This document shows, one piece after another, positions 11,450 to 24,838 of a stretch of 64,000 bases of DNA. Each line of letters begins with the position of its first letter. Position 1 is the stretch's first letter. Origin of the DNA: Ailanthus altissimus (taxonomy: Eukaryota; Streptophyta; Magnoliopsida; Sapindales; Simaroubaceae); contig OX327690.1 of NCBI GenBank assembly GCA_946807835.1, positions 29,296,501 to 29,360,500 on the forward strand, given 5' to 3'. The notes under the pieces were generated by a model. That model was not told the origin of the DNA. It made no database searches and worked only from the letters and a program-made list of their open reading frames with translations. A program made the translations under genes and the position numbers.

Positions 11450-14190
11450 TTTTTGAAGAAGTGCTGAAAAAGAAAAAAGAAACAACAAATGGGCAGTCTC
11501 AGAAATTTTGTCTGGTAGTCTGGTAGGATTTGCGTTTCGGGTAAATGGAATGCACCTGTAGATTGTAGCCAGAATATGTGAAAGTGAATTTAGCAAATTA
11601 GTTTATCTTTATGGCTTCCTATGATCCTATCTGCTTTTGGCCGCTTGTGCTTTTACTATTGTGTTTTTTAATCCCCTCCGCAATAGTATTTTACTTGTCT
11701 TCCGAATTATATCTGTGGTTGTATTGGCTTTATTTTATACAAATAAGAACGATAGACCTTACATCATAACATATACCAGATTTTATCTAAATTTTTATGA
11801 TTATTGATTATATTTGTCAGACAATTACTTCATTATTTGTCTCTTGTGCACCCAACTACCTAAATCAAATGGTTTTCTCCATTTTATTTTCAACTTCTTT
11901 AATCACAGTTTGTACAGACAACCCTTTTCCTCGAGTCTTCGAATCAGTTATTTTCATTTCTTTAGCACTAATGGCTATACAATTCTTGGCTTAAAGAGTC
12001 GCCCAGCAAAATTCACAAATTCCCTAAAAGATAACTACAAACCCGTTTACATCTGAATAAGGGGCCACCACTAAGGTATCAGTAAAAAGAATTGTCCTAC
12101 TCTTTGTCTTTGGACAGATTCTTCTATTTACTTGCCTGGTATCTCAATATTTCTATCACAACCCAATACAAGCCAATTCAAGATCCCACACTTCCGCTAG
12201 ATGATTGGCTATACCCCCTTTTGCCGACACCAACAATAGTGATATTTTTTAGGGGAAAAAAAAATCTATTCCATACACTGATACATCCAGTTTTAATATT
12301 TTTCCCATATATATCCTTAAATTGTTAAAGGACCACTGATCAGTATCTTTTGGGCCCATCAAACACCAAAAGTTGTCGCAACGAGTCAGATTGTTCTAGC
12401 TTTAGTACTCAATTTTTCTGAAGTTTGGATGTGATGCTTGATTAGCAGTCATCACCATCTCTATGTCCTTTGTTTTTGCATATTATTTTTACGAATTGGC
12501 CATAGCGGTAGAAGTAATGATCTCTATTGCGGGTTGCTGCTAAATCATCTTAAACCTTCTTTGTAACTATGTAATGCTTCTTTAAAGGATAGAGGCACCC
12601 AAAATCTATAATGAATTAATTGGATGCTTATATATATTAGGAAGTGGTTATTCAACAATTATATATGAGTATGAATTGAGATAAATATTAAATGAAGAGT
12701 TAATAAGAAATTTAGTACGTTTTGGACAGACGAGAAAAGGAGCAAGACGAAGAGTAAAAATAAGGAGTGTGAAAATACAAAGAGATAGGTACAGTTCTCA
12801 ATTCTGTAGCACTGGATTCGGTCGCACTAGCGCCGCGTTACTTGTCCTTGGCGTCCAACTTGAAAAAATTTCGATTTTAGTTCGAATTTGATTTTTTTAA
12901 GGAGGTTTTAAACTTCTAAATATATGAACTCTTATTTCAACTAAATTTATAATTTTTAAAAACTTTAAAAGTACGGTATAAATCTTGTAAACCCTTTTAT
13001 ATACAATTAAGTTTTTTAAAAAAGACTAATAAAGATTAAAGAAGTAAGTAAACACTAAATATTTATATGCATTGGGATAGAATCATTGTGATTGTTTATT
13101 GTTTTTGCGAACGAAAATACGTTAAATAGATTCTTTTAAGAGTTATTTATTTCTTGTAATCTCTAAAAAAATTAATAAAAGAAAGTGAGATCACATAGTT
13201 CACTGTAAATGTAAATTTTTATTAAATTACATAAATTAATTATGTTATATTTTTAATTGATTTGATTTTTTTTTATATTTACTTATAATTATTCAATTGT
13301 TAAATAAATGGGCATTAAGACAAAAAAAAATGATCTCAATAAAAAATTAGCGCTAAAACCTAACTTCCAACCTTCAATAATATATATTAATATTATATAG
13401 TTGCATGAGAAGCAGAAAGAAAATAGTTTTGGGAAGAACAAAACAGACATATTACATTAAAATTCTGCTTTTCTTTTGAAGTGCACAAGCAGACCATATT
13501 AAATCATCTTAAATCACAAAATGGTGAGGATTTTACATTTAAATGAACTATAAATGGGATGGACGTTGTGACTGACTTACAACATAAATTCAAAAGGGTA
13601 ACCTACAGTTTTACTATTAAAAAATGGCCTAAAAAATTGGTTTCTGTTTTTCTTAATGAAAGAAAGTTCTGTTGCTAAATCTGACCCCAAATCCAACAAT
13701 TCCTCCAAACCCAAATCCAATTAAATTAATTTAATTTACTGTCATAAATACCTCTTCAGCTAAAGAAAATCATAAATAAGATCCTTAAATGCATTTTAAG
13801 GTAACATAATATTTCCATTAATTAGCTTTTATTTAATTATTGAACTCAAAGTAAAATGAACTGAAAATAAGAAAACGGTTTGACCCGACCCATTACAAAG
13901 CTAGTTATAACAGTTGCAGTTATTATTACTTAGTGTCCTAAACTCCGAACATAAACTTGATTACACTTGTTATAGAAAGTAACGCTGGATTTGGAGTTTA
14001 TTTAGACTTTAAAGGGCAGTTAGCGGGTCAATTCTGGATTCACTATGCACCTCTTGGCTCTCTCTAGAGCAAAGAGTGTGTGGGTGTGAGTTTCAAACAA
14101 AAAGGACAGTGTAAGATTCGGTCTTTTAATTCTGAACTCATTACTTTTTCTTTTTTTTTTATTCAATCCAGCTTGAATCTTTTTTAATTA
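11450..14190. other. Intergenic DNA before the galactosyltransferase gene
   Basis: AT-rich with many A/T homopolymers. Short open frames near 11800-12330 have no recognisable domain. No RNA gene or clear mobile element was recognised. The last few hundred bases must hold the promoter and leader of the gene starting at 14301, but no convincing TATA box was picked. Confidence 0.55.
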
Positions 14191-14300
14191 TTTACTTAAT
14201 TGCCTTCAGATTGAGCTGACATCCGTTACGGTCGTCCGTTTTTCTTTTCATTTTGTAGGGAAGATAGTTAAGTGAGAGATAGGAGAAGAGTAAGAGCAAA

Positions 14301-17300
14301 ATGTCTTTGAAGAGCAGAGGAGGAGGAGGTGGAGCAGAGTTTGCTTCGAAGAATGTAATGCCAAGGAACTGGGCTCTTTTGCTTTGTGTTTGCAGCTTCT
14401 GTGCAGGAATGTTTTTCACTAACAGGTACATTTTTGCTTTTGGGTTTTTGTTGTTGGCTTAGAATTTTCAAGTTTTGGTTACTTCAATGGTTTCTTCAAA
14501 ATTATGCATTTTGAGAATAAAGTGTGGTTTTGTGAAAAAGAATTGGAAGGAAAATCTTTGATTAGCTGGGATTGTCAATTTGATGGAACTTGATTCTAAA
14601 GTATTGTTATTTACTCTTTGAGTGTTTTTGTTCTGCTGTTCTGAAATTGGGTAATGGAATCACGTTGTGGACATGTTAAGCCCTGGATCCTTTCTTCCGC
14701 CTCTATTTCAAGGATTGTTCTCTCTTTCTTCAATAATGTGATATGTTCGTTTTATTGAATTCTTGTGATCATTGCAAGTCAGTCACACATCCCTGCAATG
14801 GGTCAATTTTGTTCTCTTGGTTCTTCTACCCTTTTTTTGGGGGGCAGGGAAACAGTATTGTAAAGCTGACATGGTAAGTCTGTGACTTGTCCGGTGATCC
14901 TATGAAGGACTTATGGGAGTGATGCATAGCCTGAAGTAAAGGCAAAGTTGTAATCTTTGTTATCGTTTCATTTCCCCGTAAATTGGTACCCTGGAAAATT
15001 ATGATAAAGAAATAAACTTCTGAATTATTGTGTCGTGTTGGTCACTGATGGTTCCTAAATGCACCTAAACTAAATCCTAGTTCTGAGTAGAATCACTCAA
15101 GTGAAGAATGTTTTCATTTCAAATTTGAAGAACATCACCGATATAAATATTTTATTGTTTTGTTCTCTTTCTATACACCTCTAACTGAAAATGCATCTAG
15201 AAATTTATGTTTTCTTTTCCATTGCAATTAAGTCAATCAAGTTATGTTATTTACAGATTTTTAAGCTTCCTTTAATTTTTTTTGACATTGATTACTAAGG
15301 GGTGGGATTTTGTTCTAGTTACTTGTTAAAATGTCTTGTTTTTAAGTATATGTATGGTGTATAAATCAAGAAAATTTGTTTCAGGATGTGGATGATGCCT
15401 GAAAATAGAGGTATCTCAAGCACATCTAAGATTGAGGATGGACGAATAAAGTCTGAAGGTTGCAATCCAGAACTAGTGAGTTCCCTGCTGAACTACTATT
15501 TAGATCTTACATAAAATGGATAAGCTTTGAGGATCTGATTTCTAGCTTGAATCAGATATTGGGGTATATTTAAAATCAACTTCATGGAAAAATGACTTCT
15601 AGTGGCCAGGGGAATAGTTTTTTTCTTCATTGCAAATCACAAGTCACATTATACTCTGTTACTCTGACTACTGCTTCTTGTTAATGGGAACATATTTTCT
15701 TTATAGTAGCATATATTGTGAAAAAAATATGTGATAGTTAGTCCGGGCTTGCTATCGGATGGATTTGTTTTTTGGCAAAACATTAAAAAAAGTGAAAGTG
15801 TCATGCTTGTGAATACATTTCCGTGAAATTTTGCTAATCGGGCATCTATTCTTTTCCCCTTTCGAGGACATGGCTTAAAAGGAAGCTGAATCTTGATTCT
15901 TTGTAATGATTTCAGCACTTTGTTGCTACTTATAGCATTAAACCAAATTTATGATAATCTGACCACAGAAATGCCACGTTGTAGCGGCTTCTGCTCATCA
16001 TTCTAGCTTCTGAATTCAAGACTTCATTTTGCTTGTTATTGTTTTTTTTTTTAACCATACTCCTTGTTCTCAATCAGCTGTTGATGTTTGTCATTGTTTT
16101 CTTTCAATCTTTTTCTTGCATAAGAAGGTTGTCAAACATAGGTCCAACAGCAGTGCAGGGGAAGTTTCAATGGTCCAGCATGCTATTCAGTAAGTTATGC
16201 TAATGCTTGACTAAGCTAGATTCATTTATAAGAGATACGGCTGTCTTTTAAGTTATCTAAATGCAACACTTGTACTTCATATGGAATGCAGGGCACAGGA
16301 CAAAGGAATAGTAGATTTAAAGATAAAAGTAGCAGCTGATGGAACCGAACACAAGTCTCTGTCACTCAGCCATCCGTTAAAAGGAACCTCAAACATCTCT
16401 GAAACATTGCTGAAAAGAAAGTACTTTATGGTTATAGGAATAAATACAGCTTTTAGTAGCCGACAACGAAGAGATTCGGTTCGTGCAACTTGGATGCCTC
16501 AAGGTGCACTAATTTGTTGTATACTTGTTTAAATTACTTTGACCCTTATAAGTATATGAGTATTTATGTCACATTCTCTTCGTAATTTCTGAGCAATGGG
16601 GTTTTCTAAAAAAAATGTTATTAGGTGAAAAAAGAAAAAGGCTGGAGGAAGAGAAAGGCATCATCATACGCTTTGTTATAGGTCATAGGTGAGATTTGAA
16701 ATACTTCTTTCAATCTTTCTTATCTGTTATTTATTTTTCTCTTTGATGTTTACGAATAGAACTTTGAGCCTTAGCATTGAAGAAATTTAAAAAGTTGGTT
16801 GTGTATTGGCCTTCTAATGATGGCTATAGGTTGTGTCTAAAATTTGGCCTTATACAAATTGTGATAAATGATAAGTTGTATATTCATATAATGTCTTGCA
16901 TTGGCATTCTAGTTGGTTTTCTAATAGTTGATACTTTGGTAGAACTGAAAAGTATAATAAAACCTTGCTTTTAGAATCTTATTCATCATATACATATATT
17001 TTTTGGCTAAGGAGAATCCTATTCATATAATCTGCAAGTTTCTTAAATGATTTATAGAGGGAATCACTTAATTGGTATTTTTAATTTAGTTGACTGTAGA
17101 CTATAAATTAAAATTTGGTCATTAATCAATTGGGATTTTGTCACTAGTTCAATGTCAGGTGGTATTCTTGATAAAACTATTGAAGCAGAGGAAAAGATGC
17201 ATGGAGACTTCTTGAGACTGGTGAGTTTTCTTTCTTGCTTCTTTATGCTGTTATTGGATTACATTTACCTTCCTAGTAATCTTCAAAAGAAATTAAAATA

Positions 17301-19288
17301 AAAAATAAAAATCTGATACATTATCTCCTCTGTTTGTTGCTACTATACATGCAGGAACATATTGAGGGCTACTTGGAATTATCAGCCAAGACAAAGACTT
17401 ACTTTGCTACCGCAGTTGCCATGTGGGATGCAGAATTTTATGTCAAAGTCGATGATGATGTTCATGTAAATCTAGGTAATACCTTCACCTTGCTTGGTAA
17501 CTATAATTTCAATGGTATTACTTCTTTTAAATATACCTTAATTTTAATTCACAATGCAATTAAAGAGAGCTAACTTTCCCAACCAGTATGTGTGAATTAT
17601 TTGAAGTATTATGCTAACATTTATTGCCTTTACGTGTACAGCGGCAAATTTGTAGTCGAATTAAGATCATATGTCACACTTTTTTTTGCACTAGAGATTG
17701 CAAGAAAAGTGATATGGAAACATGCAAAAGAAATTTGCTAACAGTTGAAGTTCTTAGATATAAATTTGGTTGACAAGTAGGAGATGAATTGAAATGTAGG
17801 TATTTGGGTAAATTATATGGCAAAATACTCTTTCATTAAGTAACAATTGGGCTTGTTATGAATCTCATGCATCTCCCTTATCTCATTAAGTTTCTCTTGT
17901 TAGCAACACTTGGAACAACCTTAGCTGGACATCGGAGGAAACCTCGTGTTTATATTGGTTGCATGAAGTCTGGGCCAGTCCTTGCCAGAAAGTAAGCAAT
18001 AGTTACAATATTTGCTTTATTTACTTGGCTCATTTGGAATATGGGTAAATTTTGCCTTCTTGAGTATCTTTTTCTGTGTAACAGGGGAGTGAAATACTAT
18101 GAACCAGAGTACTGGAAATTTGGTGAGGTTGGAAACAAGTACTTTCGTCATGCTACAGGACAACTATATGCCATATCAAAAGATTTGGCTACTTACATAT
18201 CAGTAAACCAGTGAGTTCCCACTTGTCTCCAGTGCTTCTGTCGAAGGAAGTTTCAAGCCTAATTGTCTCTAAATGAGCCAAAACATTGATTAGACACTTG
18301 GGAGCTTGTCTATCCTGCTTCTGAATTTGAAATTGGAACCAAGAAGTTTTGGTTCCACTTCCTTATGTTCAAAATTGAAATTTAAGAGCTTGGTCTAACA
18401 TGAAAATGGTTAAGTTGGTTTTTGAAATGACAACTATATTATTTTGTTCTTCTATATAGAAAAACATGTATTGGTGATTTACCTCTTGTCATGCTAAGCG
18501 TTCTTAATCATCTCAGGCATGTCCTGCACAAATACGCAAATGAAGATGTTTCATTGGGAGCTTGGTTTATTGGTTTAGATGTGGAGCATGTAGATGATCG
18601 AAGATTGTGTTGTGGTACCCCACCTGGTAAATTCTTAATTTATTGTTATACAATAATAATAAGCTTTTTTACTATCATGATAAGCCCTTTGCTTGACCTG
18701 TAATGTGTGATATTGTTACCAAGTTTTTTCAACTTTGCCAACAGAGGGTGAGAGATAAAACACAGTTACTTCTAAAAATAGTGTAAGATATACAGATATT
18801 CAATGTTTTTCTAAATGACAACCTTATTAAATTCCTTTAAGTACTCACATCACCATATTCCATTTAGATTGGCCAATCAATTCTTCTGACCTCTCCAAAT
18901 TCTATTTTTAGTGAATAGATTTTTCTTTTTTGGTTCTTACATCGTTGAGTTGTTTTCTGTGGCTTGTTTTAAAAGAATGGATATTTCCTATTCCTGAAGA
19001 GAAGTAATGCTTTAAGTTGGACTATAATATGTAATGTTCCATCAGATAACCACTTTCTTCCAGAGCCAATTAAGTAAAAGAGGGTAAGTACTTGGGGCTT
19101 ACGCTGTTCTAGTAGAGTTGATGTAATTTGTTCCTGCAGACTGTGAGTGGAAGGCTCAGCTAGGCAAGACCTGCGTTGCCTCATTCGATTGGAGATGCAG
19201 TGGCATTTGCAAGTCCGTCGACAGGATCAAGGAAGTTCATGAGCTCTGTGGTGAGGGTGAGGATGCTTTATGGCGTTCGAGTTTCTGA
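14301..19288 (+). CDS. B3GALT: Beta-1,3-galactosyltransferase, GT31 family (11 exons)
   Basis: Type II Golgi glycosyltransferase expected to add beta-1,3-galactose to glycans such as arabinogalactan proteins or N-glycans. Exons: 14301-14425, 15385-15475, 16128-16189, 16292-16503, 16625-16688, 17148-17220, 17355-17475, 17904-17991, 18085-18210, 18517-18626, 19140-19288; 406 residues. The N-terminus [11 protein letters not shown] is followed by a signal-anchor (about residues 24-40, [17 protein letters not shown]) and a stem region (DUF4094-type). The catalytic part has [33 protein letters not shown], the metal-binding triad in [12 protein letters not shown] (Asp 242-244), [32 protein letters not shown] and [21 protein letters not shown] Cys-rich tail (DCEWKAQ...CSGICK) matches Arabidopsis B3GALT members. 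Exact acceptor substrate is not readable from sequence. Confidence 0.95.
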
Positions 19289-19699
19289 GAGATAACCAGA
19301 TGTTTTTCCCAACTAAGGAATAGCTTACTTCGATAAATTAGACACATTCATAGTTGTACCTCAGCATATGCGTTTGCAGCTGCAGAGTATGCGTAATAAC
19401 CATAACATAAAACTAGTACCCAAAAGGAAAACAGCTGTGCCTCTGGGATCTTCCATTTTACCATAGGAAGGTAATCCTGCTGGCATTAAGCAAATAATGA
19501 GAATAGTTTAACAACCCATTCTTTAAATGGTTTGAGGGCTCTATTATACGTTCTCTGCCATGACTCGAACAATAATTAGTAGTAAATTTTTTAGGCTCTT
19601 GTAGCTCCATGCCCTCTAATTGCTTACATATAAGATCAATACAAGATTCCATTCCAATATCTTCCCTAAGCACTCCTCTAGCTCTGTCTTGGTAATTGC

Positions 19700-21070
19700 C
19701 AATGGTGTATTCACTTTGGATGACATCTTTAGCTCATGCTCAAGCTTTCATTTTTTTTCTTTCTAAACTAATGATTCAGATTGGATAAATGTGGATATGG
19801 GGTGTCTGATGTGTTATTGAATATTGAAAATATTATTACTTAATTATTACCAAAGATGTTGCTGTAGAATGGCTAAACTAGCTTTACTTTCCTTAATTAC
19901 TCTTCATGTTTCGCTGTCTTAACCGACATTCGAGCCTAAAGTCATGGCCATTATGTAGTTTGAATCATTCTGCTTTTTGCAAAAAAAGGGTGTTAGAGGG
20001 GACATTAGGAGAGATTCTATTGCACAGTTGATTGATTGAGGCCCTTTGCTAACTTTCATAAATTGGTTAGTTGTTTATTCTTCAAGCAATCCCACAATTG
20101 CGTGGTTCAAACAAAGAAATCTTTGGACTCATATAGAGCTTAATTAACCCATCAATTAATAATGATTGTTTAATATATCCATTTGTGACAAATCAATTTT
20201 TGCACATTGTTAAGAATTTGGAAAGAAAGCTTTATTGGACTGATGATCATCAGAATGTTTAAAATACATCATTAGTTTAGGATAATAATAATAATTTTTA
20301 TTATTATACACATATTTAGTGGAAAGTGTTTTGTTTATGTCTGTTTGGAAGTGCTTTAATAATAGATAATGAGATAAACTCTTGTCTTTGTCACCTACCA
20401 ATACCACTTTGTCAAAGGAAAAAAAAAAAGTGGTTTACCTTTACGTAGAAGAAACTGATTTATACAACAACAAAAAAATCAATTTTTTTAATTTCATAAC
20501 TCAAATCCTCACCTACTACAATAATCCCACATCAAAACTTTGGGTTTGGACAAAAAGGAAAATTGGAAATCCAACGAACAGCACCATTCCAATAAATTTT
20601 GCAACTTTTTTTTTATTGCAGCTTTGCCTTGCTGCATGAAAACAGAAGCCAAGCCTCATAATAAAACATGGCAGCATATGACACAGAAAACAAAAATGCT
20701 GCAACAATTGTGATGCGAAAACACATTGAAGTGATTCACCACACCATATGCCTGCGCAGCAAGATGCAACTGATCATCAAATCAAGAGCCTGCAGGGAAA
20801 AGAAAAGAACTCAACATTGTCGTTCACATGCTATTAAAAAAAAATTCTTAATCTTACCCATGAAGTCGATGCGGCCAAAATGTACCCAAAACAGGAGTTA
20901 AAAGGTTATAAAACATAATCATCACATGGAAAGAAGATCATCACCAAACAGGGATTTTTTTTATATGGTAGGTAGCTGCCACAATCTGTTCTTTCAAATC
21001 AGAAAAGTTCATGCAACATATAATGAAACAAGTTAAGGAACGAATAAAATGTTTACCTTTCAAAACCCGA
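19700..21070. other. Intergenic DNA downstream of B3GALT / 3' flank of MIR171
   Basis: AT-rich, no coding region with family features. Because the MIR171 precursor is transcribed leftwards from about 21.53 kb, some of this stretch may be the 3' part of its primary transcript. No polyadenylation site was assigned. Confidence 0.5.
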
Positions 21071-21071
21071 A

Positions 21072-21178
21072 ATTGTGTGTACGTGATATTGGCACGGCTC
21101 AATCGAATAACAGCGTTCTAAGACTAGCGAGCACCGCTCTCAGATTGAACCGCACCAATATCTCGTACTCGTCAACCC
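21072..21178 (-). ncRNA. MIR171: MIR171 precursor hairpin
   Basis: On the minus strand the 5' arm (21143-21163) and 3' arm (21082-21102) form a near-perfect 21-nt duplex with G:U wobbles in the 5' arm, extended by a GTACG/CGTAC base stem and a 40-nt loop. The 3' arm carries the miR171b/c sequence (TTGAGCCGTGCCAATATCAC plus G), identical to the conserved plant miRNA as I know it. The 5' arm matches the usual star strand (AGATATTGGTGCGGTTCAAT plus C). Wobbles lie on the side expected if this strand is transcribed. miR171 cleaves mRNAs of GRAS-domain HAM/SCL6-type regulators and affects meristems, branching and chlorophyll synthesis. A TATA box lies about 380 bp upstream. Confidence 0.93.
21082..21102 (-). 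ncRNA. MIR171: Mature miR171b/c-3p
   Basis: 21 nt on the 3' arm of the hairpin. A form shifted by 3 nt (21085-21105, beginning CGATTGAGCC) would also be conventional for this family. Which one is made needs small-RNA data. Confidence 0.85.
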
Positions 21179-21200
21179 CCACCCAATACCTTAAAAGTGG

Positions 21201-21533
21201 CTAAAAGATGAACGCAAAAGACATAATAAGAACTTGAACTTGTAGGAGGGCAGATAGTAATGTGTTGTCTTGCAATGAAGAAGTTGTGTGCAGTGAGATT
21301 CTAATAGTTTTAATGGCAGATGAAGGGGGTGGAGGGGCCTGTGGGATGGAAGATGCTAGGCATTGAATTTGCCAACAACCCAACAACAAAAAGATGGTGG
21401 ACATAATAAATTTAAAGTCGTAGACAACAATGGAAAAGAAAGCTTCAGTCCCTTGAGCTTTCAATTTGTATTTATGACTATGAGATGTTGAAGAGAGGGC
21501 ATGTTGGTGTGTGTGTGGTGCCACCACCTGCAT
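21201..21533 (-). other. 110-codon open frame between MIR171 TATA box and hairpin
   Basis: ATG-initiated frame on the pri-miRNA strand, ending 23 nt before the hairpin. It starts MQVVAPHTHQHALSSTSHSH; a second in-frame ATG at 21404 begins MSTIFLLLGCWQIQCLASS, which looks like a signal peptide or membrane segment. The predicted start site (about 21530) is so close to the first ATG that only the second, 67-codon frame may lie fully inside the transcript. It resembles no protein I recognise. It may be a pri-miRNA-encoded peptide, or a chance frame. Confidence 0.25.
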
Positions 21534-21555
21534 TTGAATTTCAAAAAAGGCATAT

Positions 21556-21563
21556 TATTTATA
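21556..21563 (-). promoter_or_regulatory. TATA box of the MIR171 gene
   Basis: Reading leftwards, CTATAAATAA matches the plant TATA consensus. A start site about 30 nt downstream falls near 21530, followed by the MIR171 hairpin on the same strand. No competing TATA box was noticed closer to the hairpin. Confidence 0.65.
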
Positions 21564-22924
21564 GATAAGGAAAAAAATCATATATATAAATAAAAAGAAG
21601 AAAGATTAAAGAAAGTCCTCGGTTGGTGCGCTTAATTTTAGGTCTATGGCTAGTTGATGAGATTCTACGAAACAAACTAATCAAATTATTAACTTTAAAG
21701 AAGATGGAACTAATTAGTTTTGTTTTAAAGCCACAGTATATGAAACCGATGTGTCATTCCCATAGAAGATGGTTTTGTAACAAAAGTTTGTCAATTGTCA
21801 ATTTGTCAATAATTCGTCATTGCTACAGTGGAAATTATTAACCCAAAAATTTGTGACATCTTAAACCCACGATTGAATTTGTATTTCAAGAGAAACAACA
21901 TTTAACACGTAGATAAGCCGTTATAATTTTTTGGCATAGATCAATGTAATTGTGTACTGCAAAATATAAATCAGTTATATTTTGATCGGTGGAGGGTGTT
22001 GGCGAAACTGCCCAAGTCAACAAAACAATATAAGAAAATGAGATCAAAGACTGACTCCCTTTCTCGTAAAGCCTCTTGCTTATATATATCTACTAAAATA
22101 AGTCACATATCTTTTTTCCTAATTTTGGCTCATCTTTAAATTATAAGAATATTATTACTTTATTAATTTGGGCTCAAGATTATATTTATTTTGAACGTAT
22201 TGAGGTGCTATTTATCCCAAAAACTCTTTTAATTGCTTTGCATTTCTTGTGAATTGGGCTTTAATAAAAAAATTTAAGAGAAAATAGAGTCTTTTAATTT
22301 TCAGTATCGATTTATCAATATTAAAAATCTTATTTATAATTCTTAGTTTTAGGTTTTCTCTTTAAATTATTATCATTGAGGTGTCTTTAAAAATTTGGAT
22401 TGTATTGATTTTTAATATTGATTTAATAGAGTTCTTAGAGTTTTATATTGTCACTCATCCAATTATTACCTTCAGGCTTAAAAGCCCATATTGTAAATAT
22501 TTATTTTTGTGAAAATGAAAGTTTTTCATTATGAGCGTGTTGTTTTCATATTTTTAGGTATTTTTGCATGCTTCTTTTTGGTCACTTTACACCTTATATT
22601 TGATGTTTGACATATCTTCTTGGTTGCTCCGAACCTTGTATTGAGACATTGTATGGTTATCGATCTTAAAGGTTACCAGGTCTCGACCCTTTGGCTTTTA
22701 AAGCTAGCTTAGAGCTAAGTTGTTTAAAATCGAGTCGTTAATTAGCATATCTTGATATTTTTCGAAGATTATGGGGTGGCTTTTTATGGGTTATTACCTC
22801 GAACCATTTAATCCCTGGGGGACTTTAAATATTCTATTGCTTCGAGTCATTTAACTCATAAGTTTACTGTCGTAAGTTATTCATGTCTCAGGAGATTCTC
22901 ATGAGCCATTTGGGAGGATAATTA

Positions 22925-23170
22925 TAGCCTTGACTCTTGTTTATGAGGGTGACTTTATTATCTTAACCTGCTTGCCTTTCTAGCCTTAGACGAACTCGAG
23001 ATTCTTGGCGTTTGTTAAAAGGAGCTGGTTTTGTTATCATTACCCGCTTACCTTTTTGGTCGTCTTGGGCAAATTCAGGATTCTTGGTATTTGTAAAGAG
23101 GGCTAGTTTTGCTACCATTACCCACTCGCCTTTCTGGTTATTGGCAAACTTAGGACTTATAGGCTATCAC
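22925..23170. repeat. Imperfect 79-bp tandem repeat, about 3 copies
   Basis: GATTCTTGG anchors recur at 23000 and 23079. Each unit also shows a CTTACC/CTTGCC..TTCTGG-like block and a GTTTTG(T/C)TA.CATTACCC block. The third copy (from about 23104) is the most diverged. Located inside the repeat-flanked block. Confidence 0.6.
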
Positions 23171-24029
23171 CTTAAGTCATTTTGCTCATTAGGTTGAGTA
23201 GAGGTCTAGACTATATAATAAAAAAAAAATGTAGATAATAAATAATAGTGAACAAAAAGGACTTATATGATCAGTCTCAAAGAGAATTTACGTGTTTAGC
23301 CTCAAGGAGGCCTAACGTAGTTGGCCTTAGGAAGACTTAAGTGCTCGACCTTGGTCCTCAGTACTCGGTCCTTGATCCTTGTAGATATGATATAGCCTGA
23401 CCAGCAACTTCAAACCGCAGTCAATTGCAAAAGTCCGACCATTACAATACCATTTGACAAGGCCTACAAACTTCATCTCTATAGTCAGTTCTGTCCAGCT
23501 CCATATGTCCCAAATCTAATCACTTTTTCTTTCATACCTAAGCTCTTTTGTTCAGGTAAAGGCAGAGACAACTAGAAGCAATCCAATGATGCCGCCAAGT
23601 CCGCCCTAAACAAGCTTTTACTTGTTACTCTAGTATGTCTCTTATCCTTGGATCCATAAGAAACAACCTTGTCTTGACTAATGTAAAGCCGAGGAAGATT
23701 TCGGCATCTGCAATTGTGGCACTCGAGGATAATCTCTCCCATAGGATGTTTTTATGAAAGAATTTTTTGCGTTTAGCCCGAACCAAATGATTGACTAAGT
23801 GCGAGCCAGAGGTGTTGCCTCTTCATTTGTAGACCCGCTTACGACATGGCACTTGACATACGCTAAGTTTGAGCCCCCACGGTAACGACATGCATGCTCG
23901 GTGAAAATCCACTTTCTCGTGCTCAAATCCTCTACGTCATCACTTATCTACTCAAAACTCAACCCCACCATCCCCTCCACAATTTTGCTAGTGCTAGTAC
24001 TGCCATTGTTATTTTCCTCTTCTTTTTAT

Positions 24030-24680
24030 TTGAGAAACGTAGCAGCGACAAATTGGAGTAGCGGTGGCGCCTAGAGGCGAGGGATGGGGACAAGAGTTTG
24101 AAGGAGCGATCAGAGACGTGACAGCTAGTGAAAAAGGGGCTGCCCTCGGTTTGAATGAAACAACATCGCTGCTTCTGGTAGAGTTAAACAGTCGGCTAGT
24201 GATGGTTTGTGGAGGAGATTGTCGTTGTCGTTTGCTGTGGTCGCATCTGTTCTGTAGCTGCTGCCACTGTTCTGGTCAACTTCTTTTGTTCGATGACCAC
24301 TACCGCTACTAGAGCTTTGACAAGTTTTAAAATATGATCAGAGCAGTGGCAGACCGAGAAGCTGGAGGCGTCAATGGTGGTTACGCCAGCGGTGATAACT
24401 GTTGGGGGCTAGGAGTGATGGCTTTGATGGGTTTCATCTGGTGTGAAACTACAAATCATCCCGCGATAGCAAGGATTATTACATTCAACGCAGTGGCGAT
24501 GACCAGGACACCTAACTTAGTTCCTCTTCTCCCCGAGTTTCTTAGGTTCCTGTGCCCCCCTGCATCTTCATGACAAAAGTAAAGCAAGAAAATGCAAAAG
24601 AGGGGACAACATAGAATCACTTCTATGGTCGGAGACCAAACTACAATCCAATCTTGGGTGACGTTGTCATGGTTTGTTTA
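24030..24680 (+). other. GC-richer island with two unrecognised open frames
   Basis: Base composition rises well above the neighbouring DNA. Frames at 24064-24312 (starting MAPRGEGWGQEFEGAI) and 24334-24573 (Gly-rich MIRAVADREAGGVNGGYASG) have no motif I recognise, and they lie in different parts of the same block. May be the remains of captured gene sequence or transposon interior. No intron/exon structure can be supported. Confidence 0.25.
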
Positions 24681-24838
24681 AACAAATTATCGTTTTTTTA
24701 GCTTTCTTAATAGTTTTTAGCGAGAACTAAAAATTACTATGCACAGATGAACTTAGCTGATTTGATTTTAGTAAATTCAGTTGATCCAGCCTAGCAGGAA
24801 CAAGGATTAGGCTATCAATATCCATGGCCTTTCATATT

